A stretch of 64,000 nucleotides of DNA from Robertmurraya sp. FSL R5-0851 (GTDB lineage: Bacteria > Bacillota > Bacilli > Bacillales > Cytobacillaceae), in NCBI RefSeq assembly GCF_038002965.1, contig NZ_JBBOOE010000002.1:1-64000 (forward strand), read 5' to 3'. This document shows positions 25,463 through 33,657 of the stretch, one piece after another. The notes under the pieces were generated by a model that saw nothing but the letters and a program-made list of their open reading frames with translations, searched no databases and was not told the DNA's origin. Each line of letters opens with the position of its first letter. Position 1 is the stretch's first letter. The translations under genes and the position numbers were made by a program.

Positions 25463-28205
25463 ACTACTTCCTAAATTGCCGCTAATAACGGTATCGGTCT
25501 TAGGAACAGTATCTGTATTCTTAACCATCCGAGCGATGTTCAACTATTTCTTTTTAATGGTTGGACAGTTTATGGGTGTGATTCCGATGTTCATCTTATT
25601 CGGAGATCCAACTTCACCAGGTCGAATAGGATATTGGCTATCCGCACTCGTACTAATTGTTGGCTGGTTAGTCAGTACAAAATTCAAGAAGTTTCAAGTA
25701 CCAAAATGGCGAGTTGCATGGTTCCTCAATATGGCACTAGGGATGCTCTTCTACTTTCTATGGATGGTATCCGCTCCTGTTTATAATTCGCTGTTGCCGT
25801 ACCTAGGAAATCGGATCACTTCTATGGACGTAAGTAATATATGGTTATCTGTTGCTGTAGGAGACACGAATACGCTGTTACTTACCATCATGTTCATTCC
25901 TACAGCTGTTACTTTGGTAAGTATGATGTGGCTAGCAGGGCAATATTCTCAATACTCAAAGGATTTGAATGAAGCATTTTGGGAATTTGAGTTCAAGAAT
26001 GCCCATTTGCAAAAACTATTTAAGTTAGAGAAGAAAGAACATTGGCCGGACGTTGTTCTTGGTCCTTCCTCTGAAACAAAAGAGTTAATCGTTCAGCCAG
26101 GGAGAGACCGTACATTAAATAATATAATCATAGGTTCGATTGGAACGGGGAAGACAGCTGCGTTGGTATTACCTATTATTAATCAGGACTTACACTGGAT
26201 GACCCGCTTCATCAATGACTATCCAAATTTATATAAACGAGAGGATTATGATAGTGAAGAAGTAAAGGGGATGTACTTAAACGGCATAAGTGTTATTGAA
26301 CCTTCTAACGATTTGTGTCAGAAAGCTTTTCAGTTGGTTAAGGCTCATGGGATACCTGAAGAGTCTGTTTTTTACATAGACCCCACGAATCCTAACACTC
26401 CGAGCATTAATCCAATGCAAGGACCCGTTGATAAAGTAGCTGAAGCCTTTGCTATGGTTATTGAAGGGTTAGCGGAAGATGGTGGAGGAGGCAATGACTT
26501 CTTCAAACAGAGTGAAAGAAACCATCTAAAGCATTATATCTATCTATTAAAGCTGCATGATCCTGAGCAAGAAGTTACGTTTGATATGTTATTAAAGATG
26601 TACGATAATTCAAACCTTGTTCGGAACATGCACGTGAAATTAAAGAAGCAGATACCTACTAACATTAATGACATTGAAGATAGAGACAAAAGAAACCATT
26701 GGGCAATCGTTAAGCAAATTGACGAATGGTTTGATTCAAACCTTCTCCCTCGTACTGAGAGAGCAGGTAGCGGAAATGTTCCTAAACTAATCCCAGAAGG
26801 GGAATATAGAGGTCAACAAGAATTCTACGATGCCAAGGCAGAGTATGTTCAAGGACTTAGAAATATTCTTAACGACATCGGGGCTAACCCATTGATTCGT
26901 AGAGTACTATTCGGAAAGTCAGATTTTGATTTTGATAAACACCTAGAGTCCGGAGGCGTACTCTTAGTCAACACCGCTAAGGGGGAGATGGCCGGTCTAT
27001 CGAACATTCTAGGGAAATTGGTGCTTCTGAGTTTACAAAATGCTGTATTTAGAAGAAAGCCAAATACATCGACGTTTCATCATATAATCTGTGACGAATT
27101 CCCTGATTACATTTACGCTCCATTTCGTGAATTTCCAGCTCAGTCGCGTAAGTATAAGACGATCATTACCGTTGTTGCTCAGACCATTGCACAATTAGCA
27201 GATAAATATGGGGAAACGTATATGCACACCTTGTTAGGTACCCTTCGACACAAAATGGTATACGGAGATATTCCTGATTTTGATGCTCAGTTATTTTCAA
27301 AAATCTTTGGTGAAGCGGAAAAGTTTGAAGAAGGAATCCAAGAGCAAGCGGTTAGTCCACTTCAAGAAAAGCCGATGCTTCGTATGGGTAACACATATAC
27401 AAAGGCAAAAGAAGCGATTCTATCACCAAACGATATCATTTTCCAAAAGCCTTTCCAGTGTGCTGTTAAGATCGTAGCGGAGAATAAGCCTGTCCCTGTG
27501 GTACAAATCGATGCAAACTTTGTTCCTAAGGATGAATTTAAAGAAGCGGTAGTATACGTTGATGAAGAGGCAGCTTCCATATGGTTAGAGAATCGTAGAG
27601 GAATTGTGCTTCAAGAGGATACCGAGCTTTTAGAAGAGTTTGAGGTTCTTGAGGAGGAAGAGGTAATTGAGGAAGATTCTGTTGAGAAAGAACCTCTACT
27701 TGTCTTCCCAGGAAAAGAGCAACCTGTTGATCTTGATTCTCTTTATTCGAGACCATCAAAACCTGAACCTATGGTATTACCAAAACAGAGTGAGGAGATA
27801 CCAGAAAAGGAACCTATGGTTTTTGAGAAGACGTTAGAATCTGAATTATCTACTATCGAGGAAGAGTCCTTATCACATTTAGATATAGAAACACCTCAAC
27901 CCTCAAAGGGAAGAGGTGTAACAAAAGATGCCGAAGTATCCGCTCCTGTTGTGGTTCAATCAGACAAGGGTTCAACTCCTTCTCCTATAAATCACTTAGC
28001 TAAAAGGAGAGCTGCGGTTACAGAATTAGGTTCACAGCAAAAGCAATTAGAAGATGAATTGTTAAAGTCTCTTGAGGAAGTAGAACCTAGTGAACCAACC
28101 TCTCACGTACCAGAATCAGTTACGCATGAGGAAGTAGCATCTGCAAAAGAGCAAACTAAACAAGGAAAGAGCGGTTTCCTTACATTTACTGAAATTGATG
28201 ATTAA
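25452..28205 (+). CDS. VirD4/TraG-type coupling ATPase
   Basis: 917 residues. About five membrane segments occupy the first 170 residues. The cytoplasmic ATPase has Walker A GSIGTGKTA (about 227-235) and Walker B HHIICDEFPDY (about 545), followed by the TraG pattern RKYKTIITVVAQTIAQL. The last ~220 residues are acidic low-complexity sequence with E-rich and P-rich stretches, ending LTFTEIDD, perhaps a docking tail. It should deliver DNA or protein substrates to a membrane channel. No VirB4 or other T4SS core gene is present in the window; Tad-like genes are the only machine nearby. Confidence 0.8.
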   Translation: MKDKLLPKLPLITVSVLGTVSVFLTIRAMFNYFFLMVGQFMGVIPMFILFGDPTSPGRIGYWLSALVLIVGWLVSTKFKKFQVPKWRVAWFLNMALGMLFYFLWMVSAPVYNSLLPYLGNRITSMDVSNIWLSVAVGDTNTLLLTIMFIPTAVTLVSMMWLAGQYSQYSKDLNEAFWEFEFKNAHLQKLFKLEKKEHWPDVVLGPSSETKELIVQPGRDRTLNNIIIGSIGTGKTAALVLPIINQDLHWMTRFINDYPNLYKREDYDSEEVKGMYLNGISVIEPSNDLCQKAFQLVKAHGIPEESVFYIDPTNPNTPSINPMQGPVDKVAEAFAMVIEGLAEDGGGGNDFFKQSERNHLKHYIYLLKLHDPEQEVTFDMLLKMYDNSNLVRNMHVKLKKQIPTNINDIEDRDKRNHWAIVKQIDEWFDSNLLPRTERAGSGNVPKLIPEGEYRGQQEFYDAKAEYVQGLRNILNDIGANPLIRRVLFGKSDFDFDKHLESGGVLLVNTAKGEMAGLSNILGKLVLLSLQNAVFRRKPNTSTFHHIICDEFPDYIYAPFREFPAQSRKYKTIITVVAQTIAQLADKYGETYMHTLLGTLRHKMVYGDIPDFDAQLFSKIFGEAEKFEEGIQEQAVSPLQEKPMLRMGNTYTKAKEAILSPNDIIFQKPFQCAVKIVAENKPVPVVQIDANFVPKDEFKEAVVYVDEEAASIWLENRRGIVLQEDTELLEEFEVLEEEEVIEEDSVEKEPLLVFPGKEQPVDLDSLYSRPSKPEPMVLPKQSEEIPEKEPMVFEKTLESELSTIEEESLSHLDIETPQPSKGRGVTKDAEVSAPVVVQSDKGSTPSPINHLAKRRAAVTELGSQQKQLEDELLKSLEEVEPSEPTSHVPESVTHEEVASAKEQTKQGKSGFLTFTEIDD

Positions 28206-28271
28206 TCGAAAATAGGTTATAACTGATTTGGTATCCCTATGGATGAGGGGTATTAAAGAAAGGAGAAACAA

Positions 28272-28514
28272 ATGAATAAGATCAAAAAGTGTAGATTCAA
28301 TATGAAGAAGGTAAAGGTCAAGCTTTATCTAGCAGGTAATGAGTTCGCAGCAACTGCTAAGGATGAATTGTTCTTTGTAGATAAGTGTTACGCCAATACT
28401 CCTGAAATGGCAAAGGAGATAGCATTGGAAAAGATTCAGCAGTACTATTTAGATGATATTCAGTTACAAAACAAATATAAAAATAAAGATAGTATTAAGG
28501 ACATAGCAAGGTAA
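28272..28514 (+). CDS. Small hypothetical protein (possibly DpnD/PcfM-like)
   Basis: This 80-residue basic protein is preceded by AAAGGAGAAAC. A beta strand start (KVKVKLYLAGNEFAATAKDE) is followed by a helix with ANTPEMAKEIALEKIQQYY, which loosely recalls small DpnD/PcfM proteins of conjugative plasmids. It lies 66 bases after the coupling gene and before a terminator, so it ends that operon. Confidence 0.55.
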   Translation: MNKIKKCRFNMKKVKVKLYLAGNEFAATAKDELFFVDKCYANTPEMAKEIALEKIQQYYLDDIQLQNKYKNKDSIKDIAR

Positions 28515-28520
28515 ACGACT

Positions 28521-28551
28521 GGACTCACCGATTTAGGTGAGTCTTTTTAAT
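28521..28551 (+). terminator. Terminator of the coupling-protein operon
   Basis: GGACTCACC GATTTA GGTGAGTC followed by TTTTT. Confidence 0.85.
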
Positions 28552-28687
28552 GACATCGCACAATCTTTATCACGATACTGTTATTATGGGTATTAAATAA
28601 GGGCGCTGTTAAATTAAAGAGATCCTGCTATCAATGTGAATAAAGGAAGGTGAAAGCTATTCCTCTTTCACGGAGACTAAATATTAA

Positions 28688-29154
28688 ATGAGGATGAAGA
28701 ATGTGAATTTATTAAATGCATTTAAACGAAAAAATGTGATTGTTATCGAGGAACCTAAATGGGGCCCCCGTTTACGGAAGGCATGGGAAGACACCTTTGT
28801 CAGTCACCTTAGTACATCTGAAAAGGAATCTATTTACCTATATGACGATAAAGATGGTGCATGTGGTTTCTTATGGCATGTATTTAGTTATGAAAGGTTG
28901 AGATGCTTGGAGAACAAACAAGCGGATGAAGCTTTTAATCTAGTGGAAAAAAATCATGCTATATTTTTTTTCAACACTCAGACCATGCTTATATATTGGA
29001 GAATGCACAAGACTTAAAAGCTAGTGACCTGCAATTTGAAGAGGATATAGACGAAAAGGATTTGTACGTAGTTGATACCAAGTTTAATTGGACATACGTA
29101 ATAACCCATGAAAAGGAAATGTTGGGTCCATATTTTGTTAAAAAAGAGAGGTAA
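28688..29154 (+). pseudogene. DUF4275-like gene with a frameshift in a T8 run
   Basis: The first frame (to 29017) begins like DUF4275 proteins (EEPKWGPRLRKAWEDTF, EKESIYLYDDKDGACGFLWH). After the T8 run near 28968 it changes to unrelated sequence and stops. One extra T would continue as FFFQHSDHAYILENAQDL and end near 29154 with NWTYVITHEKEMLGPYF, the normal end of the family. So this is a single-base frameshift, a slippery tract that could be corrected by transcript slippage, or a sequencing error. Start could also be ATG 28694 or GTG 28703. Confidence 0.7.
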
Positions 29155-29160
29155 TTGTAA

Positions 29161-29197
29161 ACCAAGCCCGCTGTGTTCTTAAGCGGGCCTTATTTTT
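29161..29197. terminator. Shared terminator of DUF4275-like and SASP genes
   Basis: AAGCCCGCT and AAGCGGGC pair with an 8-base loop. T-rich tail on the plus strand; the genes converge on it. Confidence 0.75.
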
Positions 29198-29399
29198 ATC
29201 GAAACATTCCCGTTTGGGCTTCTTGAGCCATGCGTACTAATCGTTTGGTAATTTCCCCACCAACAGATCCATTTGCACGCGCTGATGTTTCGGCTCCAAG
29301 CTGTACCCCAAACTCTTGTGCAATCTCAAATTTCATTTGCTCTAGTGCTTGTTCTGCTGCTGGAACTAAAAGTTGATTGTTATTGTTGCTTCTTGCCAT
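29196..29399 (-). CDS. Alpha/beta-type small acid-soluble spore protein
   Basis: This 67-residue protein has both hallmark segments of alpha/beta SASPs: [19 protein letters not shown], including the germination-protease region around FEIAQEFG, and [20 protein letters not shown]. These proteins coat and protect DNA in the dormant spore and are later degraded for amino acids. GGAGATGAG precedes the ATG. Expression is expected late in the forespore (sigma-G), though no promoter was identified. Its presence on a plasmid marks the host as a spore former. Confidence 0.95.
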   Translation of the reverse strand: MARSNNNNQLLVPAAEQALEQMKFEIAQEFGVQLGAETSARANGSVGGEITKRLVRMAQEAQTGMFR

Positions 29400-29538
29400 G
29401 ATTGCTCATCTCCTATTATTTCATTGTAGTACACTATTATCATGGAAAAGGAAGATTAAATTATTCGTACCATTCACATGGTAAGTTATGGGATAATCAA
29501 TTTATCTTTAAATACCTAAAGCAAAGGAGGGAACCGAT

Positions 29539-30060
29539 ATATTTAATTCACCAGCTTTAGATTTTCTTATGTTGATTGCAGTTATCATCGTCTTAATGAC
29601 GATATTAATAATGATTAATGACGTACAGAAAAGAAATAAGGCTCTTTTAGAGTTAGAAGAAAAATTGAGTAAGGCAGGAATTAATGAGATTGATGAAATG
29701 ACAGGGGTAGAGTTTGAACACTACCTATCTATCCTTTTAAAAAAATACGGATACCAGGTAAGAATTACCCCAGGTTCAAATGATTTTGGAGCAGACCTAA
29801 TTCTAGAGGGAAGCGAACGCGTTGTGGTTCAAGCCAAAAGGTATAAGAGGAAAGTGGGTATTAAAGCTGTTCAAGAAATTAATTCAGCTAGAACCTACTA
29901 TAAGGCAAAAGAAGCTTGGGTAATAACAAATAATTATTTTTCATCCCAAGCGATGGAATTAGCTGATTCTACAGGTGTTAAGCTTTTTGACCGTAACGAG
30001 TTGGTTAATTTGATACTCCTGATTTCTACTAATTCTTCATCAAGCAGAATAGCTGAGTAA
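29539..30060 (+). CDS. Membrane-anchored Mrr-like restriction endonuclease-fold protein
   Basis: About 173 residues. An N-terminal membrane helix (MLIAVIIVLMTILIMI) is followed by a short linker and an Mrr_cat domain: MTGVEFEHYLSILLKKYGYQV, then DFGADLIL ... VVVQAKRYK, the D...QxK nuclease signature, then AWVITNNYFS. Such proteins cut DNA or act in plasmid quality control. The perfect AAAGGAGGG (29523-29531) is 7 bases from an ATA codon at 29539; the first ATG (29569) is 37 bases away with no site of its own. I therefore suggest an AUA start. If the start is instead ATG 29569, the N-terminus is 10 residues shorter. Confidence 0.7.
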   Translation: MFNSPALDFLMLIAVIIVLMTILIMINDVQKRNKALLELEEKLSKAGINEIDEMTGVEFEHYLSILLKKYGYQVRITPGSNDFGADLILEGSERVVVQAKRYKRKVGIKAVQEINSARTYYKAKEAWVITNNYFSSQAMELADSTGVKLFDRNELVNLILLISTNSSSSRIAE

Positions 30061-30091
30061 TGCACTTATATGAAAGGAAAGAGTGATTTAA

Positions 30092-30748
30092 ATGCACAGT
30101 TACATAGAGAGAAGAACAAAATCTATTCTAAGTACACTTTACAATTTTCTAGAATATGATTTTACATCACAAATTACACCCTTTGATGATAAAGAAGATG
30201 AAGCTGTCATTATCATTTCACCTGAAAATGTATTTTCTTATAATCAAGAGCGTTTATATATTTTCGTTTCGAAAGAATATCTACGTTTCTATTTGCCAGA
30301 TGTCATTTCTTTTGAAGATGGTTGTGAAGTTGACTTTGAATTCTTAAATGAACTAAATATTTACTGTGACCATTTAAAATTAACCACGAATGAAGAAGGA
30401 AACGTAATTGCAGAAAAGCTAGTTTATACTGGAGAGTTTTTAATTGACCTTGCTCCTATGCTCTTGATCATAAACTTTAAAAACTTTGTAAAAGAGATTG
30501 ATAAGCTTTTAGAAAGTTTCTCAAACGTTAAGGACTTTGAAGACCGGATAGCTCCTTCACCAGAGAAGTACACAATACCCATATCTAGTGCGGTAGAATT
30601 ATTAGGAGTAAGTAAAACTACAGTTACAAACTGGGTGAATACCGGCACAATTGAAGCATTAAAAATTAAAGGGAAATGGTTGCTAAATCAAGAATCATTG
30701 CAAAGATTCAAGATTCAGTGGGATAAGGGCTTTAAACAATCAGACTGA
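30092..30748 (+). CDS. Protein with C-terminal excisionase-like HTH
   Basis: 218 residues. The first ~160 form an acidic domain that I do not recognise. The C-terminal ~50 (IPISSAVELLGVSKTTVTNWVNTGTIEALKI) form an HTH_17/excisionase-type helix-turn-helix. It follows the Mrr-like gene by 31 bases with AAAGGAAAGAG before the ATG. It is probably a DNA-binding regulator. Confidence 0.65.
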   Translation: MHSYIERRTKSILSTLYNFLEYDFTSQITPFDDKEDEAVIIISPENVFSYNQERLYIFVSKEYLRFYLPDVISFEDGCEVDFEFLNELNIYCDHLKLTTNEEGNVIAEKLVYTGEFLIDLAPMLLIINFKNFVKEIDKLLESFSNVKDFEDRIAPSPEKYTIPISSAVELLGVSKTTVTNWVNTGTIEALKIKGKWLLNQESLQRFKIQWDKGFKQSD

Positions 30749-30888
30749 ACATTCTATTACGCTTACTTTCATAGGACTATATTAGTGTAAATACAAAAAT
30801 TGATATTGAATTATTCGTAAGGGTGTTATACACTCTAGGTAAGAATTAATGAACGAATAAATGAATAACGAGAATGGGAAGACCCCAA

Positions 30889-30937
30889 AAACGGAGTAGT
30901 CACTTTTGACTGCTCTGGTTTTTGGGGTCTTTTTGCG
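30889..30937 (+). terminator. Leader terminator upstream of the S1-domain gene
   Basis: AAGACCCCAAAAAC and GTTTTTGGGGTCTT pair perfectly around an inner GGAGTAGTCACTTTTGACTGCTC hairpin and run into TTTTTG. It is about 50 bases before the ATG of the next operon, so it could attenuate it or end the previous one. Confidence 0.75.
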
Positions 30938-30986
30938 TTGTTATTGGTTTATTCTACAGCATATTTAAATACAGGAGGAATTACCA

Positions 30987-31850
30987 ATGGCTGAATTAAC
31001 AATAAAATCATGGTCTAACGATACGCAATTAGAAGACCTAGCAAGATTTAAAAGAGACAGAGAGGTTGTTCGTGGTGTTGTTACCTCTATCTCAATGATT
31101 AAAGACAAAGAAATTGCTTTCCTTATGTTAGAAAATGGAGTAACTGCTTATTGCCCAGCAGACGAGTTCTCTGCACATGAGTTCCGCTCTTTAAATGGAT
31201 TTGCTGGTACAATGCAAGAATTTATTGTAACGAATCTAGATTTAGACCAAGAAGTTGCGATTGTAAGTATCAAGCAAGCGGATGAGATGAAAAAGGCAAA
31301 ATTCTTAAGCCAATTAGAAGTGCTAGAGCAATCAGAACTTCTACATACATTTGAGTTTGACGGAGTAGTTACTGGAATCAACTCAAAGAACCGTAACATT
31401 TTCGTCCGTATTAACGGGGTAGACGCTGTGATGTATCCGAGTGATTACAGTTGGGACCGCGGTCGCAGAATCGAAGAACAGGTTCAGCGTGGAGAAAAGA
31501 TTAAAGTAAAAGTAATCCGCTTTAACAAAGAAAGCAATATGATTCGTGTATCACGTAGACACACCTTGGAAGATCCTTTCGTGAAATTAGAAGCTCTTCA
31601 ACATCACAGTGCGGTAGCAGGGAAAGTAACAGGGGTTGACCCAGTGCACGGTATCTTCATTCAGTTGGATGTTGGCCTTGAAGTGAAAGGGGTTAAGCCA
31701 AATCAGTTAGAGGAACCAATCGTTGGTGATATCGTTTCTTGTCGTGTACGCAGCATTGATAAAGAGAAGCGTCAAGCAAAGGTAGTCATTACCGGTTATC
31801 CGAGGGGTAAAAAGAAGCGCAAAGACGTAGGAGCTTTCTTGTTTGAGTAA
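30987..31850 (+). CDS. Protein with three S1-type RNA-binding domains
   Basis: 287 residues, made of three OB-fold S1 repeats at about 28-85, 120-185 and 205-270 (for example VVTGINSKNRNIFVRINGVDAVMYPSDY and GKVTGVDPVHGIFIQL). It is related to ribosomal protein S1/YpfD-like proteins and should bind single-stranded RNA or DNA. ACAGGAGG precedes the ATG. It is the first gene after a terminator hairpin and overlaps the next gene (TAATG). A plasmid S1 protein in front of transfer genes could act on transcripts or on transferred DNA. Confidence 0.8.
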   Translation: MAELTIKSWSNDTQLEDLARFKRDREVVRGVVTSISMIKDKEIAFLMLENGVTAYCPADEFSAHEFRSLNGFAGTMQEFIVTNLDLDQEVAIVSIKQADEMKKAKFLSQLEVLEQSELLHTFEFDGVVTGINSKNRNIFVRINGVDAVMYPSDYSWDRGRRIEEQVQRGEKIKVKVIRFNKESNMIRVSRRHTLEDPFVKLEALQHHSAVAGKVTGVDPVHGIFIQLDVGLEVKGVKPNQLEEPIVGDIVSCRVRSIDKEKRQAKVVITGYPRGKKKRKDVGAFLFE

Positions 31851-32806
31851 TGGAAACATTAGCACAAGACCTCGTTCCTTTTGACGAGAATCTAGAAGCC
31901 AACTATTACACCACTAAAAAAGGTGAACTACCCTTGTGGGATCACCCCTTCCTAAAAGGTAGCAAGGTCTTGCCGAAGAAGTATTATCCGATTACGAACT
32001 TGGAACGTGCAGTTGAACACCTTTCAAGGGGATTAATAGATGAGAATGATTTTATGATCTTAAAAGTATTAGGTGACGCTATCTGCGCCAATGAAAACCA
32101 GCTTAGAAGATACTTAGAACCTAAATTAAGTCACTCTCAAACTTCTACCAGGTTAGACCGAATGAGAAGATATGGTTTCGTCGATCGTTGGAAGGTCCGA
32201 ATTAGAGGACAAGAAGAGACAGTGAAGCCTCCCGCTCCTTATTCATTAGGAATGGCGGGCTTCAAACTACTAAAGCATTATTATAACTCCGAATTCTTTA
32301 TGGATGCGAATCGTTGGGATGCTCTGGGTATTGGAGGAATCAAACGATATGTGTCAGTAAATGAGCTGCGTTGCACCATGATAGAGATGAGAATTTTAAA
32401 GCAATGGAAATGGAATCCTGTTATCGCCAATCACCATAAAAATCACCGTCCTCTTGGAGTCGGACTTGTTGAAACTCCACAAGGTAATGTGAATTTTATT
32501 ATGGATCGGGTACAGAGTACACAAGATTTTATTGGTTACTTTAAAGACCGTCTTTACAATTGGAAAAAGATATATGAACGATATGGTGAACTGCCTATAT
32601 CAGAGTTCCCTGATCATCCATCTTATGTCATTCTATTTGCTTCAACACTCTCAGTGGCCAACCAGCTTCACAAAGAATTAATGCTTGATACATACCCGTT
32701 TCCAATATGGGTATGTGTAGAAGAAGATTTACTTGAGTCTGGTTTCAATACTTCTTTCTATATCCCAACAAGCGAGAAGCTAAAGCGGATTCAGATTGAT
32801 TTCTAA
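31850..32806 (+). CDS. Winged-helix protein, distant Replic_Relax-like
   Basis: 318 residues. Residues ~65-115 form a winged helix (DFMILKVLGDAICANENQLRRYL ... STRLDRMRRYGFVDRW). The C-terminal part carries beta strands such as PSYVILFASTLSVANQLHKEL, similar in layout to the Replic_Relax protein at 24.1 kb though without its SDTGSE segment. It is probably a DNA-binding plasmid protein. The start codon overlaps the S1 gene stop, and the HD-GYP gene follows after 12 bases. Confidence 0.55.
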   Translation: METLAQDLVPFDENLEANYYTTKKGELPLWDHPFLKGSKVLPKKYYPITNLERAVEHLSRGLIDENDFMILKVLGDAICANENQLRRYLEPKLSHSQTSTRLDRMRRYGFVDRWKVRIRGQEETVKPPAPYSLGMAGFKLLKHYYNSEFFMDANRWDALGIGGIKRYVSVNELRCTMIEMRILKQWKWNPVIANHHKNHRPLGVGLVETPQGNVNFIMDRVQSTQDFIGYFKDRLYNWKKIYERYGELPISEFPDHPSYVILFASTLSVANQLHKELMLDTYPFPIWVCVEEDLLESGFNTSFYIPTSEKLKRIQIDF

Positions 32807-32818
32807 GGGAGTGAACAA

Positions 32819-33403
32819 ATGACTAAAACCATGTTAACAGATACTCAATTATTAACGGGGAATTTATTCAACCACTGTTTATCCACCTATCAACACTCCC
32901 TTAGAGTAGGTGATGAATTATATCGATTTGCATCTTATTTGAACCTTGAGAATATAGAATCAGTCTATATTCTCGGGGTTTTGCACGATATTGGAAAACT
33001 CAACATACCTCATGTTCTTCTCAATAAAAAAGATCGATTGACCGAAAAGGAATTTAAGCACATCCAACTCCATACCGAGTATGGAGAGCGTATTGTAGAA
33101 GGACTCAAACATCTACCAAACACGTATTCATTAATAGTTAAGTTTCATCATGAAAATTTTGATGGAACTGGTTATTATGGCTTAATAGGAAAAGAGATTC
33201 CCCTACTAGCAAGAATGATCAGAATTATTGATTCTTACGACACTATGTTATACGGTCGTATCTATCAAATCCCTAGAACTCAAACAGAAGTCATCCAAGA
33301 ACTATTCACTCTTAGAGGTAAACAATTTGACCCGGAACTTGTTACGGATTTTCTTAGTTTTCTAAAACAAAGATATTCCATACAATTACAATATGGCACT
33401 TGA
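32819..33403 (+). CDS. Stand-alone HD-GYP-type phosphohydrolase
   Basis: 194 residues. Motifs are HSLRVG, LHDIGKLNIP, HTEYGERIV and HHENFDGTGYYGL, followed by IPLLARMIRIIDSYDTML. This is the HD-GYP set except that GYP reads GYY. HD-GYP enzymes hydrolyse cyclic di-GMP, a signal that controls pili and surface behaviour. Lying directly upstream of the Tad-like cluster, it may tune pilus production. GGGAGTGAAC precedes the ATG. Confidence 0.8.
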   Translation: MTKTMLTDTQLLTGNLFNHCLSTYQHSLRVGDELYRFASYLNLENIESVYILGVLHDIGKLNIPHVLLNKKDRLTEKEFKHIQLHTEYGERIVEGLKHLPNTYSLIVKFHHENFDGTGYYGLIGKEIPLLARMIRIIDSYDTMLYGRIYQIPRTQTEVIQELFTLRGKQFDPELVTDFLSFLKQRYSIQLQYGT

Positions 33404-33442
33404 ATATCTATGTTTTTAATGGTACTATAATACTAGCCTATA

Positions 33443-33478
33443 GCTCTGTTTTTTAACAAAAACAGCAGCCCTTTTTAA
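33443..33478 (+). terminator. Terminator after the HD-GYP gene
   Basis: CTGTTTTT and AAAAACAG pair, followed by CAGCCCTTTTT. Confidence 0.6.
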
Positions 33479-33554
33479 TGTTTTATAGATTATCCTCTAA
33501 GCGATTAGGGGATATGAAAATAGGAATTTAAGACAAATTATATATACAACGGGA

Positions 33555-33637
33555 AATACCCGAGACCGCTTATCGAAGCAATCATATGTACCTTGTACAT
33601 GGACTGTTTTGGTAGGTTGAGTTTCGGGTATTTTTTT
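33555..33637 (+). promoter_or_regulatory. Attenuator-like structured leader of the Tad operon
   Basis: AATACCCGAGA pairs with TTTCGGGTATT and runs into TTTTTTTG. Inside are two hairpins (GCTTATCGAAGC and ATGTACCTTGTACAT), giving a multi-branch terminator. The ribosome-binding site of the first Tad gene follows 6 bases after the T-run. Confidence 0.65.
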
Positions 33638-33657
33638 GTTTCTCAGGAGTGAATACC

